Shown: piece by piece, positions 30,711 through 39,672 of the stretch | Layout: the number at the start of each line of letters is the position of its first letter | Numbering within the stretch: the first letter of the stretch is position 1 | DNA from: VRUE01 sp963701265 | GTDB lineage: Bacteria > Actinomycetota > Thermoleophilia > Solirubrobacterales > 70-9 | Length of the DNA stretch: 64,000 bases | Reading direction: 5' to 3' | Assembly: GCA_963701265.1 (NCBI GenBank) | Contig: OY969581.1 | Location: 2,556,313 to 2,620,312 of the forward strand | Notes under the pieces: model-generated | Databases searched by the model: none | What the model saw: only the letters and a program-made list of their open reading frames with translations | Told to the model about the DNA's origin: nothing | Translations under genes and position numbers: made by a program

Positions 30711-33700
30711 CTACGGGATGAGAATGGGCTTTGGATCCCGGCCCGGGACCGGCGGGGGGCCGGGCGGGCCACCCGGCTCGGGTGGTTCCTGGATTTCTTC
30801 AATGAATTCTCCGGCTTTTTCGAGTCCCTTTTCGATTCCTTCAACTCCCTTTTCGTAAGTGCCATGACACGGCGACGATTCGAACTGATAGGGAGGCAGC
30901 AGTTCGAAGCCACATTCGGCCGCACCAGTGACGGTGTTTTCACCCCATTCCTTTACTTCGCTCAGGACTCCAGGGGCACCGCTAACCCATTCGCCGACTT
31001 GATTAGCGCCATCTTCAACAGCATTTTCGATCGGTGCTATGGGATTAGGAATACAGACATAACATTCACCGCTGGGATCGATGAAATCCAAGGGATTAGC
31101 CCCCACATACCGATAGAGATTTGTGCCACTCCCGATGAAGCCCGCAGGATCCCGACTGATGAAGCGACCCATAGAGAAATCGTAGTAGCGAGCTCGACTG
31201 AATTGCAGGCCGGTTCCGTCGTTTTCCCGGCCTGTGAACTGGAATGGGTTGTCGCTTCCTTCTCCCGTGCTGGTTGCTGCACCGAAGGGCTCGTAGCTAT
31301 AGGAGGTGGTCGTTTCGCCTTCTTCGTCCACCAAGCCGAGGACACTTCCCAGCCGGTCGGTCAGGTAGCTGGATGTGCCGCTTGCGGTCGTGCGGGCAAA
31401 GAGCTGGTCAGCTAGGAGCCCGGTAAGCAGATTCCCGGTCGGGCTGCTTTCTACCGATTCCTGAACAACGTTCGCTTCATCAAAGAGCATTTCCGTGGTT
31501 GTGCCTTTCAACGTCTTCCCCACGCGTCGGCCAAAGGGGTCGTATTCGAAGGCCGCTTCATTTGCACCGCTGATACCCGTTAGCTCGCCTCGGGCGTTCC
31601 AAGCGTATCCGCTGGCACCGTCGTCGGTGAGATGGCCGTTTTTGTCGTATTCCAGCGTTTCGCCTTCACGTTTGAGCAGCTCGTTGCCTTCGTTGTATTC
31701 GGCCGAAGCTAGAGATTCGGGCAAGTCCAGCTGGGCATAGCTTCCCCACGTTGCGCTCGTGCGACCATTGGGGTCATAGGCATAGTTGATGGCCCCAAGC
31801 GTGCTTACGCCGTCTTTGTAGGTGATCGAGGTGTTCTGGCCGGCGGCGTCATAGCCATAGAGCTGTTCGATGCCGTTGGGCAACGTGACGCCTTCAAGGC
31901 GACCGTCTTTGTCATAGGCCAGTGAGACCGATTCGCCGCCCCGGGAAAGACCGCCTAGGTGATCGGCGGCGTCGAATTCGTATTCGACCGGGAGCTGGCC
32001 AGGGACAAACATCGCTTCACGCCGGCTCGCAGCATCGTAGGCATAGGCCACCGTGCCCTGCGGGCTCGCCACGGCGGTGGGCCGGTTGAGGCCGTCAAAG
32101 CTCAGGACGTATTCGCCACTTGCGCTGTCCTGCACGAGTTTGGGTCGGTTGGCTTCGTCGTATTCGTATTCGACCGTGCTTTCCGCGCCTTCTCCGGAGA
32201 CGCCATAGGAAACCTTCGTCAGGCGCCGCAGCGGGTCAAATTCGTAGGCCGTCGTATCGCCATTGCGATCGGTTTCGGCCTCGAGGTCGCCGGTCGGGTA
32301 GTAGCTCCATTTAGCGGTCTCACCTAGCGGATCCGTTTCGGCTTCGATCCGGTCCATGAGGTCGTATTTGCGGGTCGTTTCGTTGCCCCGGGGGTCGGTG
32401 ATCGTCACCGGGTTGCCGTCCTGGTCGTATTCGATCGAAGTTTTGGCTCCGGAGGGAGCGGTGATGCTCGTGACCTGATCGGCGGAGCTGTAGCCGAGGA
32501 TCGTCCTCTGACCACCCGGAGAGGTAATCGACCGCACCCGACCGAGGGAATCAACAAACCGATCGGTCTGCCGTCCGAGCGGATCGGTGCTCGAGACAAG
32601 GTCCCCCCCGCTGTACGTGAAGCTGGTTTTCTCGTTTTCGGGACTGGTGATCGAGGTTAGCTGACCGCCTTCCCAGCTAAATTTGGTCTCGTTACCAAGC
32701 GGGTCGACTCGGCTCAGCAGTTCTTCATGCGCTCCGTAATTGAATTTAGTTGCGTGCCCTAGCGGATCAATAATCTTGGTGACGTTCGCTGTGCCGGGTT
32801 CGTATTCGTATTTGTAAGTCACGGCGTCTTCAGTGCCCGCCAGCTTGGTAGCTTCGGTGACGTTGCCGACACTGTCGTATTCGTATTCCGTCAGCCGGCC
32901 CGCTGGGTCCGTCTTGGAAAGGATCAGGCCGGTTTTTGCTTGCCGTTCGATGCTCGTCGTCTGTTCGAGTTCGGTCCCCGGCTCTTCGGTTTCGCTGGTC
33001 GAGAAGCCTTCGGCGTTGAAGGTGACTTCGTGCTGACTCCCCAGTGGATCGGTCACCGTCGTAGCTTCGACTTCCCCGCCTTCGTCGAGGTCGTATTCGA
33101 ATTTGAAGGTTGCCCCGTCGCCCGCGGTCTGTTTTTCGACCCTCCCGTTGGCGTCATAAACGACCTGAAGATATTTGTTGCCACGGGGGTTGATGATTGC
33201 TTTCATCCGCCCCGAGCCGTCATATTCGTATTCGGTCGTTCGGCCTCCAAGACCTTCGACTTTCGTCAGTCGTCCAGAAGTGTAGGTGTATTTGACGTGC
33301 CTACCGCCATTGTCGGTTAGTTCCGTGATTCGATTGGATTCGTCGTAGGTGAATTTGACCCAGCGCCCATGCGGCGAAGTTATTTTGGTCATATTTTCTC
33401 CGCTGCGAGTGATCACCAGCGCGTTCCCATGGCTGTCACGTACTTCCATGAGACGCCCTACGCCGAATACGTAGGTCATTCCATTCGTCAGTTCGAGGCT
33501 CCAATACACTCCACCGCCTGCCGGAGTGTATTTCAAGACCGAGCCATAGAAAGGTCCCGGGGTACTCGTCGATTCATAAGCTCCGTCCGCATAGCCACTT
33601 CCGGGGGTGGTTCGCACATAGTGTATGCGCTGGCCATCGGGCATGATCAGGTTGGCTTCTGCGGCTCCGGCACCCGACCAAAGACGCATGTCATATTGGT

Positions 33701-36700
33701 TGGTAGTGCCGACGCCGAAGCTATAGGAGTTGGAGTCGGCCGGGCGGTAGGTCCGCTGAATGTCGACTGGGATGGAGTCCGGCAACGCGAGGTCGCGCTT
33801 GTTGTAGGTGAACAGGCCGCTGTAGAGGTCAACCGGGTCTCCGCTTGTGGTGCCGGTTGGATCCTCTTCTGGTGGTGGCGGGCTGGCCGCCAGCATGGCT
33901 CCGGTGAATTGCCATACGCGTACCCCGGGATCAGGCACGACTTGCTCTCCGTCCGCGCTGACCGTTCCCCTGCCATAGACATACCACCCCTGATCGTTGG
34001 GGTCGTAGTTCCAGAACTCGGCACGCTGTCCGGGTCTCAGGTTGCCCCAGTTGGGATAGATGATCTGCGCGCCCTTGCTGAGATAGGCGCGTCCGGGTTG
34101 GATCGTGAAGTAGACCGGGATGGGCACAAACGGCGGTAGCGGGAACGATGCTTGGTTCACCGGAACCGCCGTTATGTTGAGGTCTTTCACTGCCTTGCCT
34201 GCGGCATTCCTGATCGTGGTGCCCGCCGGAATACGGACTTCGAGCCCGGGAATGCTCGAGGTCGTCAATCTGGTTTCGCGCTTCGTTGGGGAGGCAATCC
34301 GCCGATCGCCAGCCTGATCTAGAGGCGTCAGCCAGATCGTGTAATCCAGCACCGTGGTCTTGTGGTTTGCGAGGTCGACGCTGACCTCGTAGCTTCCGTA
34401 GCGTCGATCGCCAGGCACCGATTCGCCATCGACCACGAGAGTTTGCTTGCCGGCGGGAAGCCTGGCCAGCAGGAACCTCCCGGTCTTGTCAGTCCTGGCG
34501 TCTATGGAGGTTCCCTCCACGGAGACGCGGACGCCGGTCAGCGGCAAGCCGTTGCGCTCTAGGGCCTGCCCGGCAAGGGCCGTCGTACCGGATGGGGCTT
34601 GCAGATCAACGATCTTGGCCCAGGGTGTCTTTGGCTCGGCTGCTTCCCACCCGGGGACGTTCCTGGGTGGATGCCAGATTTTGACTGGGGCTGGGTGGAA
34701 CGCACGCGTAGCTGCGGTGATCGTCGCGACCGACCGATCCCGTGAACGAGAACGGGCCTTTGCATGGGCCCGACTGTGTCGCTTGGGCTTTCTCGCCGCA
34801 CGCTTCTCCATTTTGGGCTTGCTGCCTCGAGCGTCGTCCGCCCGCTTGCGCGATGAGACACCGGGGTCCGGCGAAGGTTGGTCTCCAGTCGGGATCTCGT
34901 AGCTGACAAGTTGTGTAGTGCTCTCGAAGGAGCCTCTCCACGCGACTTCGCCTTTGAGGTAGGCGGTGAGTTTGACCGAGCCGGTGTTTTCCCCACTGCC
35001 TTCGAGCACGATCTTGTAGGTGCCGGTTTCGGGCAGGGTGACGGGACCGTGGATTTCGCCGAGGTAGCCGCCCGAGCCCGAGAGCCATTCGCCGTTGGGC
35101 TTGTAGATGTTGAAGGTGCCGTTGTAGTAGCCGCCGAAGCTCGATTCGGAGGGGACGAAGGAGACCTGCTGTTCTTTGGTCCCCGAGAAGGTGATCTCGG
35201 TGTGCTGGCCGGGGACGTCGACCGAGAAGGTTTTCGATTCGCCTTCGGAGGTCGGGGTGATCGTGTCGCCGGTCTTGTCGGTGGAGTCCCAGAGGGTGAG
35301 GCCGACCGAGCCGGTCATCGCGCCGGCGGGGTTGACCTTCAGCGTGTAGGTGCCGGCTTTGGTGAATTTCTGCTGGCCCCAGTAGCCGCTGCCGGTTTTG
35401 CCCCACCAGTACGTGCTGTTGATGACATTGCCTTCGGGGCTGATCCATTCGAGCCAGTAGCGTTCTTCGCCGTTCCAGCTCGCTTCTGAGGTCTTCAGCG
35501 AAACCCCCTGGCCGGCTTTGACTTCGACCGAGTAGAGGGCGTTTTGGCCAGGGGTCGTGATCGTGGCTTTTTCTTTGGCGCCTTCTTTGGTCGGCGAGAT
35601 CGAGCCGGTGACGTCTTTGAGGGTGTAAGCCGTAAGTTTGACCGAGCCGGTGTTTTCCCCACTGCCTTCGAGCACGATCTTGTAGGTGCCGGTTTCGGGC
35701 AGGGTGACGGGACCGTGGATTTCGCCGAGGTAGCCGCCCGAGCCCGAGAGCCATTCGCCGTTGGGCTTGTAGATGTTGAAGGTGCCGTTGTAGTAGCCGC
35801 CGAAGCTCGATTCGGAGGGGACGAAGGAGACCTGCTGTTCTTTGGTCCCCGAGAAGGTGATCTCGGTGTGCTGGCCGGGGACGTCGACCGAGAAGGTTTT
35901 CGATTCGCCTTCGGAGGTCGGGGTGATCGTGTCGCCGGTCTTGTCGGTGGAGTCCCAGAGGGTGAGGCCGACCGAGCCGGTCATCGCGCCGGCGGGGTTG
36001 ACCTTCAGCGTGTAGGTGCCGGCTTTGGTGAATTTCTGCTGGCCCCAGTAGCCGCTGCCGGTTTTGCCCCACCAGTACGTGCTGTTGATGACATTGCCTT
36101 CGGGGCTGATCCATTCGAGCCAGTAGCGTTCTTCGCCGTTCCAGCTCGCTTCTGAGGTCTTCAGCGAAACCCCCTGGCCGGCTTTGACTTCGACCGAGTA
36201 GAGGGCGTTTTGGCCAGGGGTCGTGATCGTGGCTTTTTCTTTGGCGCCTTCTTTGGTCGGCGAGATCGAGCCGGTGACGTCTTTGAGGGTGTAAGCCGTA
36301 AGTTTGACCGAGCCGGTGTTTTCCCCACTGCCTTCGAGCACGATCTTGTAGGTGCCGGTTTCGGGCAGGGTGACGGGACCGTGGATTTCGCCGAGGTAGC
36401 CGCCCGAGCCCGAGAGCCATTCGCCGTTGGGCTTGTAGATGTTGAAGGTGCCGTTGTAGTAGCCGCCGAAGCTCGATTCGGAGGGGACGAAGGAGACCTG
36501 CTGTTCTTTGGTCCCCGAGAAGGTGATCTCGGTGTGCTGGCCGGGGACGTCGACCGAGAAGGTTTTCGATTCGCCTTCGGAGGTCGGGGTGATCGTGTCG
36601 CCGGTCTTGTCGGTGGAGTCCCAGAGGGTGAGGCCGACCGAGCCGGTCATCGCGCCGGCGGGGTTGACCTTCAGCGTGTAGGTGCCGGCTTTGGTGAATT

Positions 36701-39395
36701 TCTGCTGGCCCCAGTAGCCGCTGCCGGTTTTGCCCCACCAGTACGTGCTGTTGATGACATTGCCTTCGGGGCTGATCCATTCGAGCCAGTAGCGTTCTTC
36801 GCCGTTCCAGCTCGCTTCTGAGGTCTTCAGCGAAACCCCCTGGCCGGCTTTGACTTCGACCGAGTAGAGGGCGTTTTGGCCAGGGGTCGTGATCGTGGCT
36901 TTTTCTTTGGCGCCTTCGGCAGTGGGTTTAATTGACCCAAACACATCAGAACCCGACACCGCTTTCACTACAACGCTACCCGTGTTCTCTCCGCTGCCTT
37001 CGAGCACGATCTTGTAGGTGCCGGTTTCGGGCAGGGTGACGGGACCGTGGATTTCGCCGAGGTAGCCGCCCGAGCCCGAGAGCCATTCGCCGTTGGGCTT
37101 GTAGATGTTGAAGGTGCCGTTGTAGTAGCCGCCGAAGCTCGATTCGGAGGGGACGAAGGAGACCTGCTGTTCTTTGGTCCCCGAGAAGGTGATCTCGGTG
37201 TGCTGGCCGGGGACGTCGACCGAGAAGGTTTTCGATTCGCCTTCGGAGGTCGGGGTGATCGTGTCGCCGGTCTTGTCGGTGGAGTCCCAGAGGGTGAGGC
37301 CGACCGAGCCGGTCATCGCGCCGGCGGGGTTGACCTTCAGCGTGTAGGTGCCGGCTTTGGTGAATTTCTGCTGGCCCCAGTAGCCGCTGCCGGTTTTGCC
37401 CCACCAGTACGTGCTGTTGATGACATTGCCTTCGGGGCTGATCCATTCGAGCCAGTAGCGTTCTTCGCCGTTCCAGCTCGCTTCTGAGGTCTTCAGCGAA
37501 ACCCCCTGGCCGGCTTTGACTTCGACCGAGTAGAGGGCGTTTTGGCCAGGGGTCGTGATCGTGGCTTTTTCTTTGGCGCCTTCTTTGGTCGGCGAGATCG
37601 AGCCGGTGACGTCTTTGAGGGTGTAAGCCGTAAGTTTGACCGAGCCGGTGTTTTCCCCACTGCCTTCGAGCACGATCTTGTAGGTGCCGGTTTCGGGCAG
37701 GGTGACGGGACCGTGGATTTCGCCGAGGTAGCCGCCCGAGCCCGAGAGCCATTCGCCGTTGGGCTTGTAGATGTTGAAGGTGCCGTTGTAGTAGCCGCCG
37801 AAGCTCGATTCGGAGGGGACGAAGGAGACCTGCTGTTCTTTGGTCCCCGAGAAGGTGATCTCGGTGTGCTGGCCGGGGACGTCGACCGAGAAGGTTTTCG
37901 ATTCGCCTTCGGAGGTCGGGGTGATCGTGTCGCCGGTCTTGTCGGTGGAGTCCCAGAGGGTGAGGCCGACCGAGCCGGTCATCGCGCCGGCGGGGTTGAC
38001 CTTCAGCGTGTAGGTGCCGGCTTTGGTGAATTTCTGCTGGCCCCAGTAGCCGCTGCCGGTTTTGCCCCACCAGTACGTGCTGTTGATGACATTGCCTTCG
38101 GGGCTGATCCATTCGAGCCAGTAGCGTTCTTCGCCGTTCCAGCTCGCTTCTGAGGTCTTCAGCGAAACCCCCTGGCCGGCTTTGACTTCGACCGAGTAGA
38201 GGGCGTTTTGGCCAGGGGTCGTGATCGTGGCTTTTTCTTTGGCGCCTTCTTTGGTCGGCGAGATCGAGCCGGTGACGTCTTTGAGGGTGTAAGCCGTAAG
38301 TTTGACCGAGCCGGTCTGTCCTTCACCGCTCTGAATTAGGGCTGTATAGGTCCCGGCCCAGGGAAGAGTGATTGGCTCCACGATCCCGCCTCCCGATTTG
38401 GAGAAGCTCGTTGCACCGCCAGGCACTTCGGTGCCTCTTGGCCCCCAGATCGAAACCGAACCGCTGAAAGTGCTTTCCGACAGCGTGAAGACAACCTTTT
38501 GCCCAGCTTCGCCATCAAACAGCTTGAGGCCGACATCTCCCGCTTTCGTGATTTCAGCAGCCGTGGATTCGTTGAGGGCGAATCGTCCAGTTGCATCGAC
38601 TTTCGAAGGGGGTATCCCGTTCGGCGGGATGTATAGATCTGGCCCTGGGTCCGACCCGTTCACGGTGGCCACCGAGACATGGCCGCCTAGGGTCGCACTG
38701 GGAACGGGGAATTCGATCGAGCCCGTTGATGCCGAGGCAACTTCAGGACGACTTTGGTTGACCGTTACGACGTTGCCGGATATGGAGGAGTCGAAGCTCG
38801 AGCCGGAGATTGTGACTTCTTCTCCAGCCGCAGCGATCGTCGGAGAGATCGACGAGATATTCGGTTTAGACGTGCTCCCGATCGTGAAGTCCCCAGGACT
38901 TTCGACGGGACCTTCTTCCCCGACAGCGACGGTCACCGGGCCGGTTGTCGCTTCAGCGGGAACTTCCACCACGAGCGACCAGGGCGTCGCTTCAGTGACT
39001 TTCGCTTTCGTCCCGTCGAACTCGACCGTGTCGTTTTCCGCGCTTTCGGAGAAGCCAGTGCCCAGGATTTCGACCGTATCGCCGATGTCCCCCACAGAAG
39101 GACTTACTTCTAGGATCGACAGTTCTTCGGATGAATGGCGAGCGATCGAGAGGAGATTGCCCCCCGCGTCCCACTCATAGACGGCGGTGTCGCCTTCCGG
39201 GTCGATGGCCGCCCGCAGACGGCCATCGGCGTCATGGACAAAGCGAAATGCGTTGCTCGGAGGAGAAGCAAGCGCTGCCCCTGCCCAAGCGCTGACCATG
39301 AGGGCCACGGTGACTGCCGCGAGGCCAAGGCCCCAACTTGTGCGGCTTAAATGACCTAAAGGCGAGACACGGCACCGCGGCGCGAAGCTTGGCAT
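30711..39395 (-). CDS. Giant secreted RHS-repeat protein with TIG domains and a 5x222-residue array
   Basis: A 2,894-residue protein from ATG 39395 with GGGGAGGA upstream and a signal peptide (residues about 20-45). Two IPT/TIG domains lie at about 90-260. Next are pre-peptidase-like beta domains, including five near-identical 222-residue units (about 360-1,465). A carboxypeptidase-regulatory domain follows (about 1,580-1,670), then a DUF6531-type head (DPVDLYSGLFTYNKRDLALP, about 1,855). Many RHS/YD repeats end in the core RYYDFSMGRFISRDPAGFIG and PSGE (residue 2,777). The last 117 residues are variable, with Cys pairs and a Pro-rich end. RHS shells encapsulate C-terminal toxins, but I recognise no toxin here. 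Confidence 0.88.
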   Translation of the reverse strand: MPSFAPRCRVSPLGHLSRTSWGLGLAAVTVALMVSAWAGAALASPPSNAFRFVHDADGRLRAAIDPEGDTAVYEWDAGGNLLSIARHSSEELSILEVSPSVGDIGDTVEILGTGFSESAENDTVEFDGTKAKVTEATPWSLVVEVPAEATTGPVTVAVGEEGPVESPGDFTIGSTSKPNISSISPTIAAAGEEVTISGSSFDSSISGNVVTVNQSRPEVASASTGSIEFPVPSATLGGHVSVATVNGSDPGPDLYIPPNGIPPSKVDATGRFALNESTAAEITKAGDVGLKLFDGEAGQKVVFTLSESTFSGSVSIWGPRGTEVPGGATSFSKSGGGIVEPITLPWAGTYTALIQSGEGQTGSVKLTAYTLKDVTGSISPTKEGAKEKATITTPGQNALYSVEVKAGQGVSLKTSEASWNGEERYWLEWISPEGNVINSTYWWGKTGSGYWGQQKFTKAGTYTLKVNPAGAMTGSVGLTLWDSTDKTGDTITPTSEGESKTFSVDVPGQHTEITFSGTKEQQVSFVPSESSFGGYYNGTFNIYKPNGEWLSGSGGYLGEIHGPVTLPETGTYKIVLEGSGENTGSVKLTAYTLKDVTGSISPTKEGAKEKATITTPGQNALYSVEVKAGQGVSLKTSEASWNGEERYWLEWISPEGNVINSTYWWGKTGSGYWGQQKFTKAGTYTLKVNPAGAMTGSVGLTLWDSTDKTGDTITPTSEGESKTFSVDVPGQHTEITFSGTKEQQVSFVPSESSFGGYYNGTFNIYKPNGEWLSGSGGYLGEIHGPVTLPETGTYKIVLEGSGENTGSVVVKAVSGSDVFGSIKPTAEGAKEKATITTPGQNALYSVEVKAGQGVSLKTSEASWNGEERYWLEWISPEGNVINSTYWWGKTGSGYWGQQKFTKAGTYTLKVNPAGAMTGSVGLTLWDSTDKTGDTITPTSEGESKTFSVDVPGQHTEITFSGTKEQQVSFVPSESSFGGYYNGTFNIYKPNGEWLSGSGGYLGEIHGPVTLPETGTYKIVLEGSGENTGSVKLTAYTLKDVTGSISPTKEGAKEKATITTPGQNALYSVEVKAGQGVSLKTSEASWNGEERYWLEWISPEGNVINSTYWWGKTGSGYWGQQKFTKAGTYTLKVNPAGAMTGSVGLTLWDSTDKTGDTITPTSEGESKTFSVDVPGQHTEITFSGTKEQQVSFVPSESSFGGYYNGTFNIYKPNGEWLSGSGGYLGEIHGPVTLPETGTYKIVLEGSGENTGSVKLTAYTLKDVTGSISPTKEGAKEKATITTPGQNALYSVEVKAGQGVSLKTSEASWNGEERYWLEWISPEGNVINSTYWWGKTGSGYWGQQKFTKAGTYTLKVNPAGAMTGSVGLTLWDSTDKTGDTITPTSEGESKTFSVDVPGQHTEITFSGTKEQQVSFVPSESSFGGYYNGTFNIYKPNGEWLSGSGGYLGEIHGPVTLPETGTYKIVLEGSGENTGSVKLTAYLKGEVAWRGSFESTTQLVSYEIPTGDQPSPDPGVSSRKRADDARGSKPKMEKRAARKPKRHSRAHAKARSRSRDRSVATITAATRAFHPAPVKIWHPPRNVPGWEAAEPKTPWAKIVDLQAPSGTTALAGQALERNGLPLTGVRVSVEGTSIDARTDKTGRFLLARLPAGKQTLVVDGESVPGDRRYGSYEVSVDLANHKTTVLDYTIWLTPLDQAGDRRIASPTKRETRLTTSSIPGLEVRIPAGTTIRNAAGKAVKDLNITAVPVNQASFPLPPFVPIPVYFTIQPGRAYLSKGAQIIYPNWGNLRPGQRAEFWNYDPNDQGWYVYGRGTVSADGEQVVPDPGVRVWQFTGAMLAASPPPPEEDPTGTTSGDPVDLYSGLFTYNKRDLALPDSIPVDIQRTYRPADSNSYSFGVGTTNQYDMRLWSGAGAAEANLIMPDGQRIHYVRTTPGSGYADGAYESTSTPGPFYGSVLKYTPAGGGVYWSLELTNGMTYVFGVGRLMEVRDSHGNALVITRSGENMTKITSPHGRWVKFTYDESNRITELTDNGGRHVKYTYTSGRLTKVEGLGGRTTEYEYDGSGRMKAIINPRGNKYLQVVYDANGRVEKQTAGDGATFKFEYDLDEGGEVEATTVTDPLGSQHEVTFNAEGFSTSETEEPGTELEQTTSIERQAKTGLILSKTDPAGRLTEYEYDSVGNVTEATKLAGTEDAVTYKYEYEPGTANVTKIIDPLGHATKFNYGAHEELLSRVDPLGNETKFSWEGGQLTSITSPENEKTSFTYSGGDLVSSTDPLGRQTDRFVDSLGRVRSITSPGGQRTILGYSSADQVTSITAPSGAKTSIEYDQDGNPVTITDPRGNETTRKYDLMDRIEAETDPLGETAKWSYYPTGDLEAETDRNGDTTAYEFDPLRRLTKVSYGVSGEGAESTVEYEYDEANRPKLVQDSASGEYVLSFDGLNRPTAVASPQGTVAYAYDAASRREAMFVPGQLPVEYEFDAADHLGGLSRGGESVSLAYDKDGRLEGVTLPNGIEQLYGYDAAGQNTSITYKDGVSTLGAINYAYDPNGRTSATWGSYAQLDLPESLASAEYNEGNELLKREGETLEYDKNGHLTDDGASGYAWNARGELTGISGANEAAFEYDPFGRRVGKTLKGTTTEMLFDEANVVQESVESSPTGNLLTGLLADQLFARTTASGTSSYLTDRLGSVLGLVDEEGETTTSYSYEPFGAATSTGEGSDNPFQFTGRENDGTGLQFSRARYYDFSMGRFISRDPAGFIGSGTNLYRYVGANPLDFIDPSGECYVCIPNPIAPIENAVEDGANQVGEWVSGAPGVLSEVKEWGENTVTGAAECGFELLPPYQFESSPCHGTYEKGVEGIEKGLEKAGEFIEEIQEPPEPGGPPGPPPVPGRDPKPILIP
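35001..38316 (-). repeat. Five tandem copies of a 666-bp coding unit
   Basis: Unit starts fall at 35001, 35667, 36333, 36999 and 37665. The units look identical except for the junction between copies 3 and 4 (about 36920-36990), which encodes VVVKAVSGSDVFGSIKPT instead of VKLTAYTLKDVTGSISPT. Each unit encodes two related beta domains. Similarity ends near 38316. Confidence 0.9.
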
Positions 39396-39436
39396 TTGTC
39401 CTCCCCAACTGCCCGAGTTTGCTCGACTGATGGCTT

Positions 39437-39460
39437 AATGCTCAATTAGATATGAGCATT
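39437..39460. promoter_or_regulatory. Palindrome upstream of giant RHS gene
   Basis: AATGCTC (39437-39443) and GAGCATT (39454-39460) form a 7-bp inverted repeat with a 10-bp AT-rich spacer, 42 bp upstream of the RHS ATG. The divergent SulP gene starts about 210 bp to the right. It is a possible operator or promoter element; nothing else was seen in this 277-bp gap. Confidence 0.35.
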
Positions 39461-39672
39461 GGCGGTAATAAAGCCGGAGGCACTCGTACGTCAATACTTG
39501 GAACGGCCAAGTGGACGATTGGCGGACCTCAGAGTTCGCAAATTCCAGCTTTTGCGGTGATGCACCCTTCGAAACCCGAGCCGCGCCTTTCCGACGCGGC
39601 AGCGGCTTCCTTTCCAGAAGATGCTGCATGATCGCTCCCTCGTTTCGGAGGCACAACCGAACTGGGACAGCC

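Noticed and set aside
30081..31415. 444-codon plus-strand frame
   Set aside because: It is antisense to the 5-TM gene and the RHS 3' end, and the translation is polar with no family pattern.
35001..38316. CRISPR array or satellite
   Set aside because: The units are 666 bp, all in one reading frame, with no spacers. They are protein-coding repeats.
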